This document shows, piece after piece, positions 18,590-26,665 of a DNA stretch of 39,984 bases. Every line of letters starts with the position of its first letter. The stretch's first letter is position 1. The notes under the pieces are model-generated. The model ran no database searches. It saw nothing but the letters and a program-made list of their open reading frames with translations, and was not told the DNA's origin. Made by a program: the position numbers and the translations under genes. This DNA comes from Candidatus Binatia bacterium (GTDB lineage: Bacteria; Desulfobacterota; Binatia; UBA12015), in NCBI GenBank assembly GCA_029248525.1, contig JAQWJE010000014.1:203561-243544 (forward strand). Direction: 5' to 3'.

Positions 18590-19066
18590 CTAATGCTTGA
18601 TCTTGACCTGCTCGGGAGTTTTGAACTTCCCACCTGCAGCCAGCCACGCCTTCATGACATTCGGCGCATCTTTCTGCGGATTGTAAACGTCTTCCTCTGA
18701 CGACCACCGGCCCTCTCCCGCGTAGACAATCCGGGTCCAGTTCGGAAACCGATAGGGCGTCCCATCGGGCTGAAAGGGCTCCGGGAAGGCATTCCAGGAT
18801 TCCCAAACCACAGCGCCCCGCTCCGCATCGATGACCGACCAGCCCTCCGGGAATGTCATGGTGGGGAAGGGCTTCATCACACCAACAATCCATTCACGGA
18901 TCGCCTCCCGGCCTTGCAGTTCTCCATAAGCGTGCTCCGTATAGTGGGCATCTTCAGTAAAAAGATCCGCCCACGCGTCCCAATTTCCGGTCCGCGAAGC
19001 TCGATCGCGCACTTGACGGTAGTGCTGGAACGCTTCCAGCAATTCCTCTCGGGTGAATTTCCCCAT
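18590..19066 (-). CDS. SnoaL-like / NTF2-fold protein
   Basis: The 158-residue cytosolic protein (no signal peptide) has the alpha-plus-beta pattern of SnoaL-like NTF2-fold proteins: N-terminal helix EAFQHYRQVRDRASRTGNWDAWADLFTEDAHYTEHAYGELQG, here cited only by its ends, then REAIREWIVGVM and a beta half including VVWESWNAFP. The W-D-A-W-A-D-L-F-T-E-D-A segment is the usual family signature. Members include cyclases, isomerases and dehydratases, so no reaction can be assigned. The ATG has GGGAG six bases upstream. It stands alone between secreted-protein genes, converging on the Ig-like gene. Confidence 0.8.
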   Translation of the reverse strand: MGKFTREELLEAFQHYRQVRDRASRTGNWDAWADLFTEDAHYTEHAYGELQGREAIREWIVGVMKPFPTMTFPEGWSVIDAERGAVVWESWNAFPEPFQPDGTPYRFPNWTRIVYAGEGRWSSEEDVYNPQKDAPNVMKAWLAAGGKFKTPEQVKIKH

Positions 19067-19603
19067 TCATCTCTCCCGGGCCATGACCCACTCGCCCGGA
19101 CCAACCCGGGCTGCCATCCTTTTGACCCGTCCCGCTTCGTCCGTCAATCCTGACGTTCGCCGCACGCCCGATGGTGCCGGCGATCCGGCACCAGATTTCC
19201 TGAGGGCTTCGAAAACCCTGGCGCCTGAGCAGCGGGGAATCGAATGCAGGGAAATCCGCTGATTCGAATCGCGCGCGCCTCCGGACAAATCGCAATTAAT
19301 CGCGGCGCACGCAGCTGCTGGCGGCGTTCAAACAGGCCGCCTCAAGGCCCTTTCCCCAGAACAATCATCGTCCGAAGCATCAAACCGTGAAGCGCGTGAC
19401 GCGGCCTAGGCGCTACTCACGCCGACGGATCAACCCACAGCCCTGTCGGCCGGACATCGTCTCGCGCCTTCGTCCTTGCCCCCGGTTTCGAAAGCCACCG
19501 AAGCATCAACGGCCCTTGCGCCGCCGGGCTTCGGTTCGAGTGGTGGGTTCTTCAGAGGCGATTGTCGGGAACGGCAACCCCGTTCTCGACCTCGCCGTCG
19601 GCC
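19067..19603. other. Non-coding or unrecognised stretch
   Basis: These 537 bases lie between the beta-helix gene stop and the NTF2-like gene start, both on the minus strand. Short open frames on either strand are Arg/Pro/Ser-rich and match nothing I know. A 6-bp hairpin (GAACGG / CCGTTC, 19569-19585) lies just past the stop of the beta-helix gene and may help end it. The promoter of the NTF2-like gene should lie just above 19080. Confidence 0.5.
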
Positions 19604-21517
19604 CTACTCGACCGTTGTTCCGTCCTGGCCGAAAGAAATCTCCTCGCCATTGGCGACGTTGCCGCCAAGGTCAACATTATAACGACCGATCGAATACTGC
19701 GTTGGTCGATTTCGATAGCTACCGTTGCCACCTAACTCGTTCTCGATCCCTGTCACCGTGATGCCGCCACCCTTGCTACCGTTACCTCGTCGGGGGTCGC
19801 CGGCGCTATTATTGGTGATCGTATTGCCATTTCCGGTAACCGCAAAGGCCGCGAGTCCGTTACTCTCCGATTGGTTTTCGTTGATGATATTATTGACGCC
19901 GCGAACTTCCAGCCCGAAGCCCTGACGACTGTCGCGGAACAAATTGCCGTCGTAAAGCGAATCGGATGTATCGGATTCAATGGCGGAATAGCGCGAGCGC
20001 GTGACTCGATTGTCCAGAACGCGGTGAAAACTTCCCACCAGATCCACGCCGACGCCATTGTGCTCGAAAAACATATCGCGCACCTCTACCGCCACGCCGT
20101 TAGCGTCGGCATCCATTCCTCGCACCAAAAGCCCGACACCGCGACTCCCGTCGCATCGGCGAATCGTCGAATCACGGATCACGATATTATCGCCTTCCAG
20201 GATCGCGCCTATTTTATTTCGGTCCGCATAGAGGCCCTCGATCACGACCCCCGGAGAGTGGATGGACAGTCCCGCCGTATCATTCCGGCGTAACGCGACA
20301 TTCTGAATGCGAAGGCCGGTATTCAGCCCCGAGTCAGCAATACCCACTCCGAATCTGCGGATCGACTTCAGGTTCTTCAGGGTGATATTCGTAGCGCCCG
20401 GAAGCAGTCGGATACCCGCGCCCGTGCGATAGCGGCTTCTATCCATCCCGACAAGGCCGTACTCATCCGCACCATCAATCGTAATTCCGGTCGCGCTGAC
20501 CATCAAGCCATCGATCGCGGCCTGCACGGAATCGCAGTTCACATTGCTATCGAGTCTGAGGATCGAGTTCCCCGCCATGAAATCGGCATCAACGAGCGTG
20601 CCGCAACTGACCGTGACAGGTGAGCCACTTGGCAACAAGGTCGCAGATGACGGCACCGTATCCACGACGATATCCGTCTCGGAGCGACAAATGGAATGAA
20701 AAAGGCCCAGATTCAAAGACTCGGCCATCTGCAAAAATTCCGTCGCGACAGAAGCGGCCACAGCCACCGATGTCGTTTGCCCGTCCGGACAACCCAACTG
20801 GTCGACCCCATCGTCGCTGCACTTGCGATCCATCGTCGAGAAGAACGCCGTCAATTCCTTGTTGACGCAGTCGCTGACCTTCGAGGTTGTCGGCGCTCCC
20901 GTGCTCACATCAACACAGAATTGTTCGACGTCATCCTGCTTCATCTGCTTCAATTCGCAGTCAGCAAAGCATTCCTGCAATTCCTCGAAAAGTTCTCCAC
21001 CGTTCCGCGAAAGAACCTTGACGCACTCCTCCGCAGGGCGGTCAGCATCCCAACCCGGCCTCGGAGAACAACCGGATGCGCTAATCGGTGCCACGAACAA
21101 TCTCCCTACCAAAGCTTCCAGTTGCGAAGCGATGGACGACGGGTCGCCCTCCGAGGCAAGCCCCGCGGTCAAGGAGACACTATTCCGGGCACCCAGGGGG
21201 CAGAGGTTTGCAAGCGCTCCCTCCTTGCAGTTTCGGATCTCTCTTTCGAGGCGCTGATTGGCTGCGGCGAGGTCCTTTGTCTTGCGCTCGTCCTGACCGC
21301 AAAACTTCGGTCGGGAACTCGCAATTCGCTTTGCCTCGCAGCCCGACTTGGCTTCGTAGACCCGCGTCGTAAAATCGACCATGGCTTTGGAAACAGCCTG
21401 TGCGCATCGGACCGTATCCTCATCCGCCTGAGCACGTGCCTCCCGAGGAGATCCCCCCTCAAGCAGCAACATTCCCGTCAAAACCGAGAGAAGAAAATAG
21501 AATTTTTTGTTCTTCAT
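19604..21517 (-). CDS. Secreted cysteine-rich plus parallel beta-helix protein (paralog 2)
   Basis: The 637-residue product has a signal peptide (KNKKFYFLLSVLTGMLLLEGG, cited by ends; cleavage near EARAQA) and the same layout as the protein at 9357-11462. Residues 35-260 are the Cys-rich domain, with 14 cysteines in the same order as paralog 1, including LCPLGAR and an EC-x3-C pair. VSCGTLVDADF then leads into a beta-helix at about residues 310-620 with Asn/Gly turns such as ITNNSAGD. It ends FGQDGTTVE, close to FGPDGTNGVE in the paralog. One extra Cys lies in the helix (RRCDGS). GAGGAG lies seven bases before the ATG. A promoter and an unusual inverted-repeat cluster lie upstream. Function unknown; an extracellular structural or carbohydrate-related role is inference. 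Confidence 0.85.
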   Translation of the reverse strand: MKNKKFYFLLSVLTGMLLLEGGSPREARAQADEDTVRCAQAVSKAMVDFTTRVYEAKSGCEAKRIASSRPKFCGQDERKTKDLAAANQRLEREIRNCKEGALANLCPLGARNSVSLTAGLASEGDPSSIASQLEALVGRLFVAPISASGCSPRPGWDADRPAEECVKVLSRNGGELFEELQECFADCELKQMKQDDVEQFCVDVSTGAPTTSKVSDCVNKELTAFFSTMDRKCSDDGVDQLGCPDGQTTSVAVAASVATEFLQMAESLNLGLFHSICRSETDIVVDTVPSSATLLPSGSPVTVSCGTLVDADFMAGNSILRLDSNVNCDSVQAAIDGLMVSATGITIDGADEYGLVGMDRSRYRTGAGIRLLPGATNITLKNLKSIRRFGVGIADSGLNTGLRIQNVALRRNDTAGLSIHSPGVVIEGLYADRNKIGAILEGDNIVIRDSTIRRCDGSRGVGLLVRGMDADANGVAVEVRDMFFEHNGVGVDLVGSFHRVLDNRVTRSRYSAIESDTSDSLYDGNLFRDSRQGFGLEVRGVNNIINENQSESNGLAAFAVTGNGNTITNNSAGDPRRGNGSKGGGITVTGIENELGGNGSYRNRPTQYSIGRYNVDLGGNVANGEEISFGQDGTTVE

Positions 21518-21571
21518 GACCGAACTCCTCGAGACCCTGTGGGACTCCGTGCGGAACCCCGATAACTCTGA

Positions 21572-21601
21572 ATTTTAGCGCCTGGCAGGCCTTGTTCGCA
21601 A
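21572..21601 (-). promoter_or_regulatory. Candidate sigma-70-type promoter of paralog 2
   Basis: On the minus strand TTGCGA (21601-21596) and TAAAAT (21577-21572) are separated by 18 bases. They sit about 55-85 bases upstream of the beta-helix gene start. The match is 4/6 at -35 and 5/6 at -10. The upstream inverted repeats abut the -35 box. Confidence 0.4.
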
Positions 21602-21646
21602 GACACAATCTTTGTCCCCGAGAATGATTGTGTCTTTAAAAGACAC
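21600..21646. repeat. Three alternating AAGACAC half-sites forming two exclusive hairpins
   Basis: AAGACACAATC (21600-21610) pairs perfectly over 11 bp with GATTGTGTCTT (21626-21636). The last seven bases of the second arm, GTGTCTT (21630-21636), also pair with AAGACAC (21640-21646) across a three-base loop, so only one hairpin can form at a time. The cluster lies immediately upstream of the candidate promoter of paralog 2. It reads better as an operator or activator site than as a terminator, because no T-tract follows. The remaining 21647-21833 holds nothing I recognise. Confidence 0.55.
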
Positions 21647-21833
21647 CAAGGGAAATCACCTACGAGGTCAAGGGTTTACGCTAGCTGGTGGTCTTCAGGA
21701 TGGATCGAATTGAGGCTCGAACTGCCGATCGAACTAAGGATCAACGTCGGTCGAGTCGCACATCGACTCCATGGCGCACTCCGTAGCCTACTTTCGGCCT
21801 GCGAATTGCCAGAGGCCGGAACCCGGCACGAGA

Positions 21834-22319
21834 TCAGGCCGTGCCCGAGGTCGCGTTATACTCTTCCTCTGTGTAGCCCAAGGCATCGAGAAACGGAGCC
21901 TTTTCTTCGCCGGGCATGATATAAATGCCCTCCCAACCGCAAACCTCTTCACACAGTCGGCAACCTACGCAGGTCTTTTCGTTCACGATCACTTTACCCA
22001 GAAAGCTTGCCTCGTTGCCGGGAGCCGAGTCCAGAGAATCGAAAGGACAGACGTCGATGCAGACACCACAACCGTTGCAATTATCAGGGTGAACGATGGC
22101 AACCGGCCGCTGGGGTTTCTTCAACACGGAAGTCATGTTTCCGAAGGTGTCGAGAATCGCTTCGTCCGGACAGATCACGCCGCAAGCGCCGCAATCGATA
22201 CACATTGAGCCCTCGATCAAATAGGCTTTTTTAGGGTCACCCGAGATGGCTCTTGTCGGGCATCTCTGCTCGCAGGCGCTACATCCCGTGCAATTCTCGG
22301 CGATGATCGTAAAGGGCAT
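21834..22319 (-). CDS. Ferredoxin with four [4Fe-4S] motifs
   Basis: The 161-residue cytosolic protein contains four C-x2-C-x2-C-x3-C clusters: C10/13/16/20 (followed by P), C40/43/46/50, C81/84/87/91 and C117/120/123/127 (followed by G instead of P). This makes it a double bacterial-type ferredoxin that can carry four [4Fe-4S] clusters, resembling electron-transfer subunits of oxidoreductase complexes. A 25-residue acidic tail follows. It is the last gene of a co-directional group, 27 bases after a small membrane protein. No partner oxidoreductase is in the window, so donor and acceptor are unknown. Confidence 0.88.
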   Translation of the reverse strand: MPFTIIAENCTGCSACEQRCPTRAISGDPKKAYLIEGSMCIDCGACGVICPDEAILDTFGNMTSVLKKPQRPVAIVHPDNCNGCGVCIDVCPFDSLDSAPGNEASFLGKVIVNEKTCVGCRLCEEVCGWEGIYIMPGEEKAPFLDALGYTEEEYNATSGTA

Positions 22320-22346
22320 AGATCCGTACTTTCTCTGTTATTCCCG

Positions 22347-22541
22347 CTATTCCTGCATTCGGCGAAGCACTTCGTCTTCACGTCCCTGACGGATCAGCTC
22401 ATCATTCTTGCGAGCTTCCTTGAATCCGAGAAAGGTAAAACCCAACACCAGAACCAGCATCCCGATAATCGGGAGATTGTCCGGACGAATCAACATCATC
22501 ATGAATTGGGTCAGTGCGGGCGTGGTCGGATCGTAATGCAT
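22347..22541 (-). CDS. Small single-span membrane protein
   Basis: The 64-residue product has one strongly hydrophobic segment (about 24-42, PIIGMLVLVLGFTFLGF) and a charged C-terminal tail (KEARKNDELIRQGREDEVLRRMQE, cited by ends). The positive residues just after the span predict the tail to be cytoplasmic. I do not recognise the family. Its position between an unknown 91-residue protein and the four-cluster ferredoxin suggests it could anchor an electron-transfer partner (inference). The ribosome binding site is weak. Confidence 0.7.
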   Translation of the reverse strand: MHYDPTTPALTQFMMMLIRPDNLPIIGMLVLVLGFTFLGFKEARKNDELIRQGREDEVLRRMQE

Positions 22542-22572
22542 AGCCTGAAAATACCAATGGTAGGGGGCGAGG

Positions 22573-22848
22573 TCAAATATCGCCCAACTGCGGTAGCTTT
22601 TCCTTCAAATCGAGAAGATCCGTCATTTCTCTGCGCATCGCCCTCAAACGACCAAGAAGGCCATGCACACGAAGCAGACCCGCATCGATCTCTTCCTTGG
22701 CAACCTGCTCGGTCGCGACACGCACCTGGCCATGTTGAGAAATCAGATCCTCGACACTGCGAAACCCCGAATGGCCGACTCGTCGGCCAATTTCGCCCCA
22801 AATCCGCAGAAGGTCATCGGCCTCCTTCTTGATCTCCGCATCGTCCAC
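22573..22848 (-). CDS. Small helical protein of unknown function
   Basis: The 91-residue frame starts at GTG 22848, 11 bases after the glycosyltransferase stop. It is soluble, charged and predicted mostly helical: residues 1-30 acidic (DDAEIKKEADDLLRIWGE), then a basic segment GRRVGHSGFRSVEDLI, then a long helix with many Leu/Arg pairs. No family recognised. An overlapping frame in another phase (22511-22801) looks like a shadow. No strong ribosome binding site is visible; coupling to the upstream gene is likely. Confidence 0.6.
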   Translation of the reverse strand: MDDAEIKKEADDLLRIWGEIGRRVGHSGFRSVEDLISQHGQVRVATEQVAKEEIDAGLLRVHGLLGRLRAMRREMTDLLDLKEKLPQLGDI

Positions 22849-22859
22849 AGCGACGATTT

Positions 22860-24164
22860 CTACAGCGGAAAACGCTCCGAGGAAACCCGCTGAAGCGAGA
22901 AATCGCCTTCAGCGTTATCCGGGAGGTTCCGGGGGTCTGCCCTCGGGACTAAATGCAGACCCTGCCGCTCCTCGACCGACTGCGAACATGCCAGCAGAGG
23001 CTCAATCAAGCTGTCCCAGGAATGTTCCGCGAGCACCCTCTGATAGGCAGCAGCACCTCGACGCCCGGACTCCGCCGGGCTTGCCAACGCCTCAAGCATG
23101 CAAGACGCAAAATCCGCGGGTTCATCCGAGTTGACCACCCAGCCGGAAATCCCGTCGAGCACGCCTTTTGCCGAAGCCCCGAGAGCCACTGTCGGCAGAC
23201 CCGCTGCCATATAATTCAAATTCTTGATCGGAAAACCCGACCAGGAAACCCGCGGGGAGACACCCACACGCGCCCGACCAAGCTCGGCCGCCACTTCCGA
23301 CAGGGCCTGAGCCTCAACGAAATGAATCCGGGGCCCAAGAGCAGAGCACCGCCAGCGCTTCAACGCTGCGCCCCGGGCGTGTGTGACAATGCGCAACTCG
23401 GCTTGCGGGTCGCTTGCGGCAACGATCTCCCAGGCACGAAACAAATGCTGCAGATTTTGATAGCCATCACAATTCCCGGCAAATACGACCGCTCGTTCTC
23501 GCTTCTCACGGCGACCCGCCTGGAACGGCTCCGGGTCGAGTCCCGGAGGAATTATCCAAACCTTTTCGGCAGAGACCCCTCGCCCCACAAGGTGGTCCCC
23601 CACGTCTGCGCTGAGCGCCACGACAGCATCGGCCATCGCCGGCAAAACACCATCCATTTTCCGGGCGGAGGCGCGGACCGAGGAGGCAAGCCAATCGGGG
23701 CTGTAGAGTGGCAATTCATCTTCAGCAACATTATGCGCGTGGTAGACAACTTTGACGCCAAGCATCCCGCGCACCAGCAGAGAGGCCGCCAAGGCCTCGT
23801 AATTATGGGCATGAAGAATTTGCAACCGCTCCCGCCGCACCACCTGAAAAAGTCGGCCCACCAGTAGTGAATCGAAAAAAGGGCGCTCCAGCAGGTGCAA
23901 TCCGCTTACAGATGGGCGTGGACGAAACTTCGCCATCCGACTCAAGGGATGACGGCGATAGAGGCCTTCCGCAGCACGCGGATCCAGAGGTCCGATCAGG
24001 TGAACGCTTTCGCCGGATCGAGCCAACGCATTGGCCATCTCTCCAATATGGACTTGCGAGCCTCGCGGTGCGGGAAACCGAGACGCAGCAACGATTCCCA
24101 CCCTCCGCCGGGCAACTGCCGATTCTGCCGCAGGAAACTCTGCCAATGCCAAATTTTCTTGCAC
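22860..24164 (-). CDS. GT4-type glycosyltransferase (GT-B fold)
   Basis: The enzyme transfers a sugar from a nucleotide donor, probably to a glycan or lipid at the inner membrane face. The N-domain begins RRRVGIVAASRFPAPRGSQ (a loop typical of GT4), followed by LQILHAHNYEALAASLLVRG. The C-domain has the donor-site VSWSGFPIKNLNYMAAGLPTV (cited by its ends) and GISGWVV segments expected for GT4. I chose GTG 24164 because AGGA lies seven bases upstream and it follows the DUF5989 stop by 16 bases; ATG 24218 would overlap that gene. The product is then 434 residues. No polysaccharide gene cluster surrounds it, so the acceptor is unknown. Confidence 0.85.
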   Translation of the reverse strand: MQENLALAEFPAAESAVARRRVGIVAASRFPAPRGSQVHIGEMANALARSGESVHLIGPLDPRAAEGLYRRHPLSRMAKFRPRPSVSGLHLLERPFFDSLLVGRLFQVVRRERLQILHAHNYEALAASLLVRGMLGVKVVYHAHNVAEDELPLYSPDWLASSVRASARKMDGVLPAMADAVVALSADVGDHLVGRGVSAEKVWIIPPGLDPEPFQAGRREKRERAVVFAGNCDGYQNLQHLFRAWEIVAASDPQAELRIVTHARGAALKRWRCSALGPRIHFVEAQALSEVAAELGRARVGVSPRVSWSGFPIKNLNYMAAGLPTVALGASAKGVLDGISGWVVNSDEPADFASCMLEALASPAESGRRGAAAYQRVLAEHSWDSLIEPLLACSQSVEERQGLHLVPRADPRNLPDNAEGDFSLQRVSSERFPL

Positions 24165-24180
24165 GTTTGAATCCTGGCCC

Positions 24181-24375
24181 TCAGAACAATGTATAAACAA
24201 AAGGAGAGGCGCCATCATCAGGCGCCGCCCACAACATGGCCGCTGTCAGCGCAAGGACACCAACCGCCGGCGCGAGCCACCATACCTTGTGGCGCCAAAG
24301 GAAAGCCAGAATTCCTTCTTCGGAGTTTTCGTCCATCGATCCGTTGTCTTCACGAGTTTCCGGAAAGAAGTTCAT
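24181..24375 (-). CDS. DUF5989 family membrane peptide
   Basis: The 64-residue product has a polar acidic N-terminus, then FLWRHKVWWLAPAVGVLALT forming one membrane span and a C-terminal SPFVYTLF. The pattern F-L-x2-x-K-x-W-W-L-x-P and the final PF-[VI]-Y-T-L-F are the hallmark of the DUF5989 family, small proteins often encoded beside SxtJ-like and carbamoyltransferase genes. The biochemical role is not known to me. The ATG at 24375 has GAAGGG six bases upstream and lies within the last 26 bases of the response-regulator gene, so the two are probably coupled. Confidence 0.8.
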   Translation of the reverse strand: MNFFPETREDNGSMDENSEEGILAFLWRHKVWWLAPAVGVLALTAAMLWAAPDDGASPFVYTLF

Positions 24376-25795
24376 CGCTATCCCTTCGGGAGGCGCTGGA
24401 TTTTGACTTCCCCTTGGAGCGGAATTCATCTCTCTTCATCCCGTAAGATTTCATCTTGCGATGCAGCGTCGCGGCATCCACCAGAGCGTGTTTCGCGCTA
24501 TTGCTGATAGCCCCCTGGTATTTCCTTAGCACATGCCCGAGATAATCTCGTTCACATCGCCGGAGGAACTCTTTCAAGGGGATCTCGTAGTCATTGCCGC
24601 GGCTGCGAGTGCCCGCAAGTGCGCGCGTTTTAGCATTCGTCGGCAAGTCCACCACTTTCAGGACATCGCCGCTGGTGCGAAGAATGGAACGTTCGAGCAC
24701 ATTCCCCAACTCTCGAACGTTGCCAGGCCACTGATGGCTCATGAGTTCGGACAACGCCTTGTTGGAAATTCGCTGCAAACCCTTGTCTTTGGCCGATTTG
24801 GAGTTTTGCAGAAACTCGGCAACCAGCAATGGGACATCCTCGATCCGATCGCGCAGCGGAGGAATGCGGATTGGCACGACATTGATCCGGTAGTAGAAGT
24901 CTTCGCGCATCTTGCCGCTGGCGACCAATTCCTCGAGATCGACGTTGGTGGCTGCAATGATCCGCAAGTTCACTTGAATGCGCCGATTCGAACCGAGACG
25001 CTCGAACTCGCACTGCTCCAGAACGCGCAGAAGCTTCATCTGCATATTCAGCGAAATCGCCTCGACTTCGTCCAGGAACAAGGTTCCGCCAGAGGAAAGC
25101 TCAATCTTGCCCACGCGGTCCTGAACGGCCCCGGTGAACGCACCGCGATCGAATCCGAACAACTCGCTCTCCAGCAGGGTGTCCGGAAATGCAGCGCAGT
25201 TCAGAGCCACGAATTTTCCGCTTTTGCGCTTGCCCTGATAATGCACCGCCCGAGCACAAAGTTCCTTGCCGGTGCCCGACTCCCCGACCAGCAACACCGT
25301 CGATTCGGTCTGGGCCAGAGCTTCGATCTGCGAGAAAATATCGTGCATCTTGGGATTACGCGACACCATATTGGCGAAGGAGTAACGCTCCTCAAGTTGG
25401 CCGCGGAGGTAGCTGATTTCGTCGATGAGGCGTCTCTTCTCGAGAACTTTCTCCGCTGCGAGCAGGATCTCCTCATTTTGAAATGGCTTGGTGATATAGT
25501 CTGCAGCCCCTCGCTTGATGGCCTCAACCGCGCCCTTGATGCTGGCGTAACCAGTGATCATGATCACGTCCAGATCCGGCTGTCGCTCGCGAAGCTCGCT
25601 GGTCAGACTCAGGCCATCGGTTCCGGGGATCTTGAGATCGACAAGCGCCAGAGAAAACTCGTGGTTCACGAGAGCCTCTTTGGCCTCCGGCCCAGAGTTT
25701 GCGGTGGCCACCAGATATCGCTGGCTCGTGAGCAATTCGTCGAGTTGTCTGCAGATGAATGGGTCGTCATCAACGATCAGTATGCGTGTTTCCAT
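24350..25795 (-). CDS. NtrC-family sigma-54-dependent response regulator
   Basis: The 481-residue protein has a receiver domain (phospho-acceptor D53 in LVDLKIPG, T81 and K103), then an AAA+ domain with Walker A GESGTGKE (171-178), an intact sigma-54 contact loop GAFTGA (218-223) and Walker B GGTLFLDE (236-243). A Fis-type helix-turn-helix at about 425-460 (ISNSAKHALVDAATLHRKM) is followed by a basic Ser/Lys tail. It should activate sigma-54 promoters when phosphorylated. The histidine-kinase gene ends six bases before it, so the two form a pair. Its targets are not proven; a pair of upstream repeats near 26666-26702 could be its own site. Confidence 0.95.
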   Translation of the reverse strand: METRILIVDDDPFICRQLDELLTSQRYLVATANSGPEAKEALVNHEFSLALVDLKIPGTDGLSLTSELRERQPDLDVIMITGYASIKGAVEAIKRGAADYITKPFQNEEILLAAEKVLEKRRLIDEISYLRGQLEERYSFANMVSRNPKMHDIFSQIEALAQTESTVLLVGESGTGKELCARAVHYQGKRKSGKFVALNCAAFPDTLLESELFGFDRGAFTGAVQDRVGKIELSSGGTLFLDEVEAISLNMQMKLLRVLEQCEFERLGSNRRIQVNLRIIAATNVDLEELVASGKMREDFYYRINVVPIRIPPLRDRIEDVPLLVAEFLQNSKSAKDKGLQRISNKALSELMSHQWPGNVRELGNVLERSILRTSGDVLKVVDLPTNAKTRALAGTRSRGNDYEIPLKEFLRRCERDYLGHVLRKYQGAISNSAKHALVDAATLHRKMKSYGMKRDEFRSKGKSKSSASRRDSDELLSGNS

Positions 25796-25801
25796 TACGT
25801 T

Positions 25802-26533
25802 TCAGGCATCCCAAGGCAGAACCAGACACACCTGCGTGGTACCGTCCTTCAGTTCGCACAGAGACAGAGTGCCTCCGTGAGTTTCGATCGTGCGTTGAGC
25901 GTTCGCCCAATCAAGCATGCGAACCTCTTCGGCGGCTTCGGGCCTGAGGGCCGACGCAGCCGCCATCCGAAATTCAAAGGCTCGCATATGCTCGACCGTA
26001 TCGACGAAGATCCGGTAGCCGAGCAAGGATCCGTCGCTGGCTTGATTCAAGGTCCGTCCGACCGTCTGGATCGAGGCAGAGAACTTCCCGGGGTCAATCA
26101 AGATTCCGCGCTCTTCGATCCCCGCCGCCATCGTCAATTCGATTTTCGCTTCGGGAACCTCGGACGCGAGCAACTGCTCAATCGCGTTCGCAACCTCGGA
26201 GAGCTCCATCCGGACGCTCTCGAGCGGAGCCGGACTCAGATACTGCATGGCGCGGTTCAAAAAGCTCTCAAGCTTCTGAATCGATCCCGTAAGCGGGTCG
26301 CCTAATGGCTCGGCTTCATCGCCCCCCGCAAGTTCCTGAACGTAATCTGCCCAGTAGTAAAGTTTGTGAAAATGGTTGCCCAACTCGTGGCGAATCTCGC
26401 GAAGAACGTCTTCGTCGAGATTATGCCCCTCAGGTGCTCGGCGAGAAATGGCCTCGGCCACGGCGACCAGATCGAAATTCGAAGAGATCTCGGTCTTGTT
26501 CGCCTCTCGGCTTCCTGGACTTGCTCCGCGCAT
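25802..26533 (-). CDS. Soluble, partly degenerate histidine kinase
   Basis: The 243-residue protein lacks membrane spans. The dimerisation helix carries H49 in EIRHELGNHFHKLYYW, matching the H-E-L-x-N pattern of the phospho-accepting histidine. The C-terminal half resembles an ATPase domain (ends IETHGGTLSLCELKDGTTQV, the usual G2-like end), but the N-box is poor (DPGKFSASIQTVGRTLNQAS) and no D-x-G-x-G (G1) box is visible. ATP binding is therefore uncertain, and it may work as a phosphotransfer or phosphatase module. I chose ATG 26533 because GGAGG precedes it by eight bases; ATG 26593 has no such site. It pairs with the NtrC-type regulator that follows. Confidence 0.75.
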   Translation of the reverse strand: MRGASPGSREANKTEISSNFDLVAVAEAISRRAPEGHNLDEDVLREIRHELGNHFHKLYYWADYVQELAGGDEAEPLGDPLTGSIQKLESFLNRAMQYLSPAPLESVRMELSEVANAIEQLLASEVPEAKIELTMAAGIEERGILIDPGKFSASIQTVGRTLNQASDGSLLGYRIFVDTVEHMRAFEFRMAAASALRPEAAEEVRMLDWANAQRTIETHGGTLSLCELKDGTTQVCLVLPWDA

Positions 26534-26665
26534 CAACCCCGCCTCCCTTTCCCGACAGCACCAATCGTGCATCGCTGAGAGATATGTCGGCACAAACGAG
26601 CCGACACTTTACTGCAAAGCTGCCACGTTTCGAAGGTTGATTGCGGAAATGCGAGGTAGGTCCAG

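Noticed and set aside
22511..22801. Alternative minus frame of 96 codons overlapping the 91-residue protein
   Set aside because: Composition is Arg/Ser/Gly-rich and irregular, while the chosen frame has a helical, acidic-basic pattern and close spacing to its neighbours.
24533..26305. Plus-strand open frame of 590 codons opposite the response regulator and kinase
   Set aside because: It covers two clear minus-strand genes with intact motifs and is a shadow.
26613..26625. Sigma-54-like TGGCAGCTTTGCA on the minus strand upstream of the kinase
   Set aside because: The GG and GC elements are 7 bases apart instead of 10, so it cannot be a normal -24/-12 promoter.
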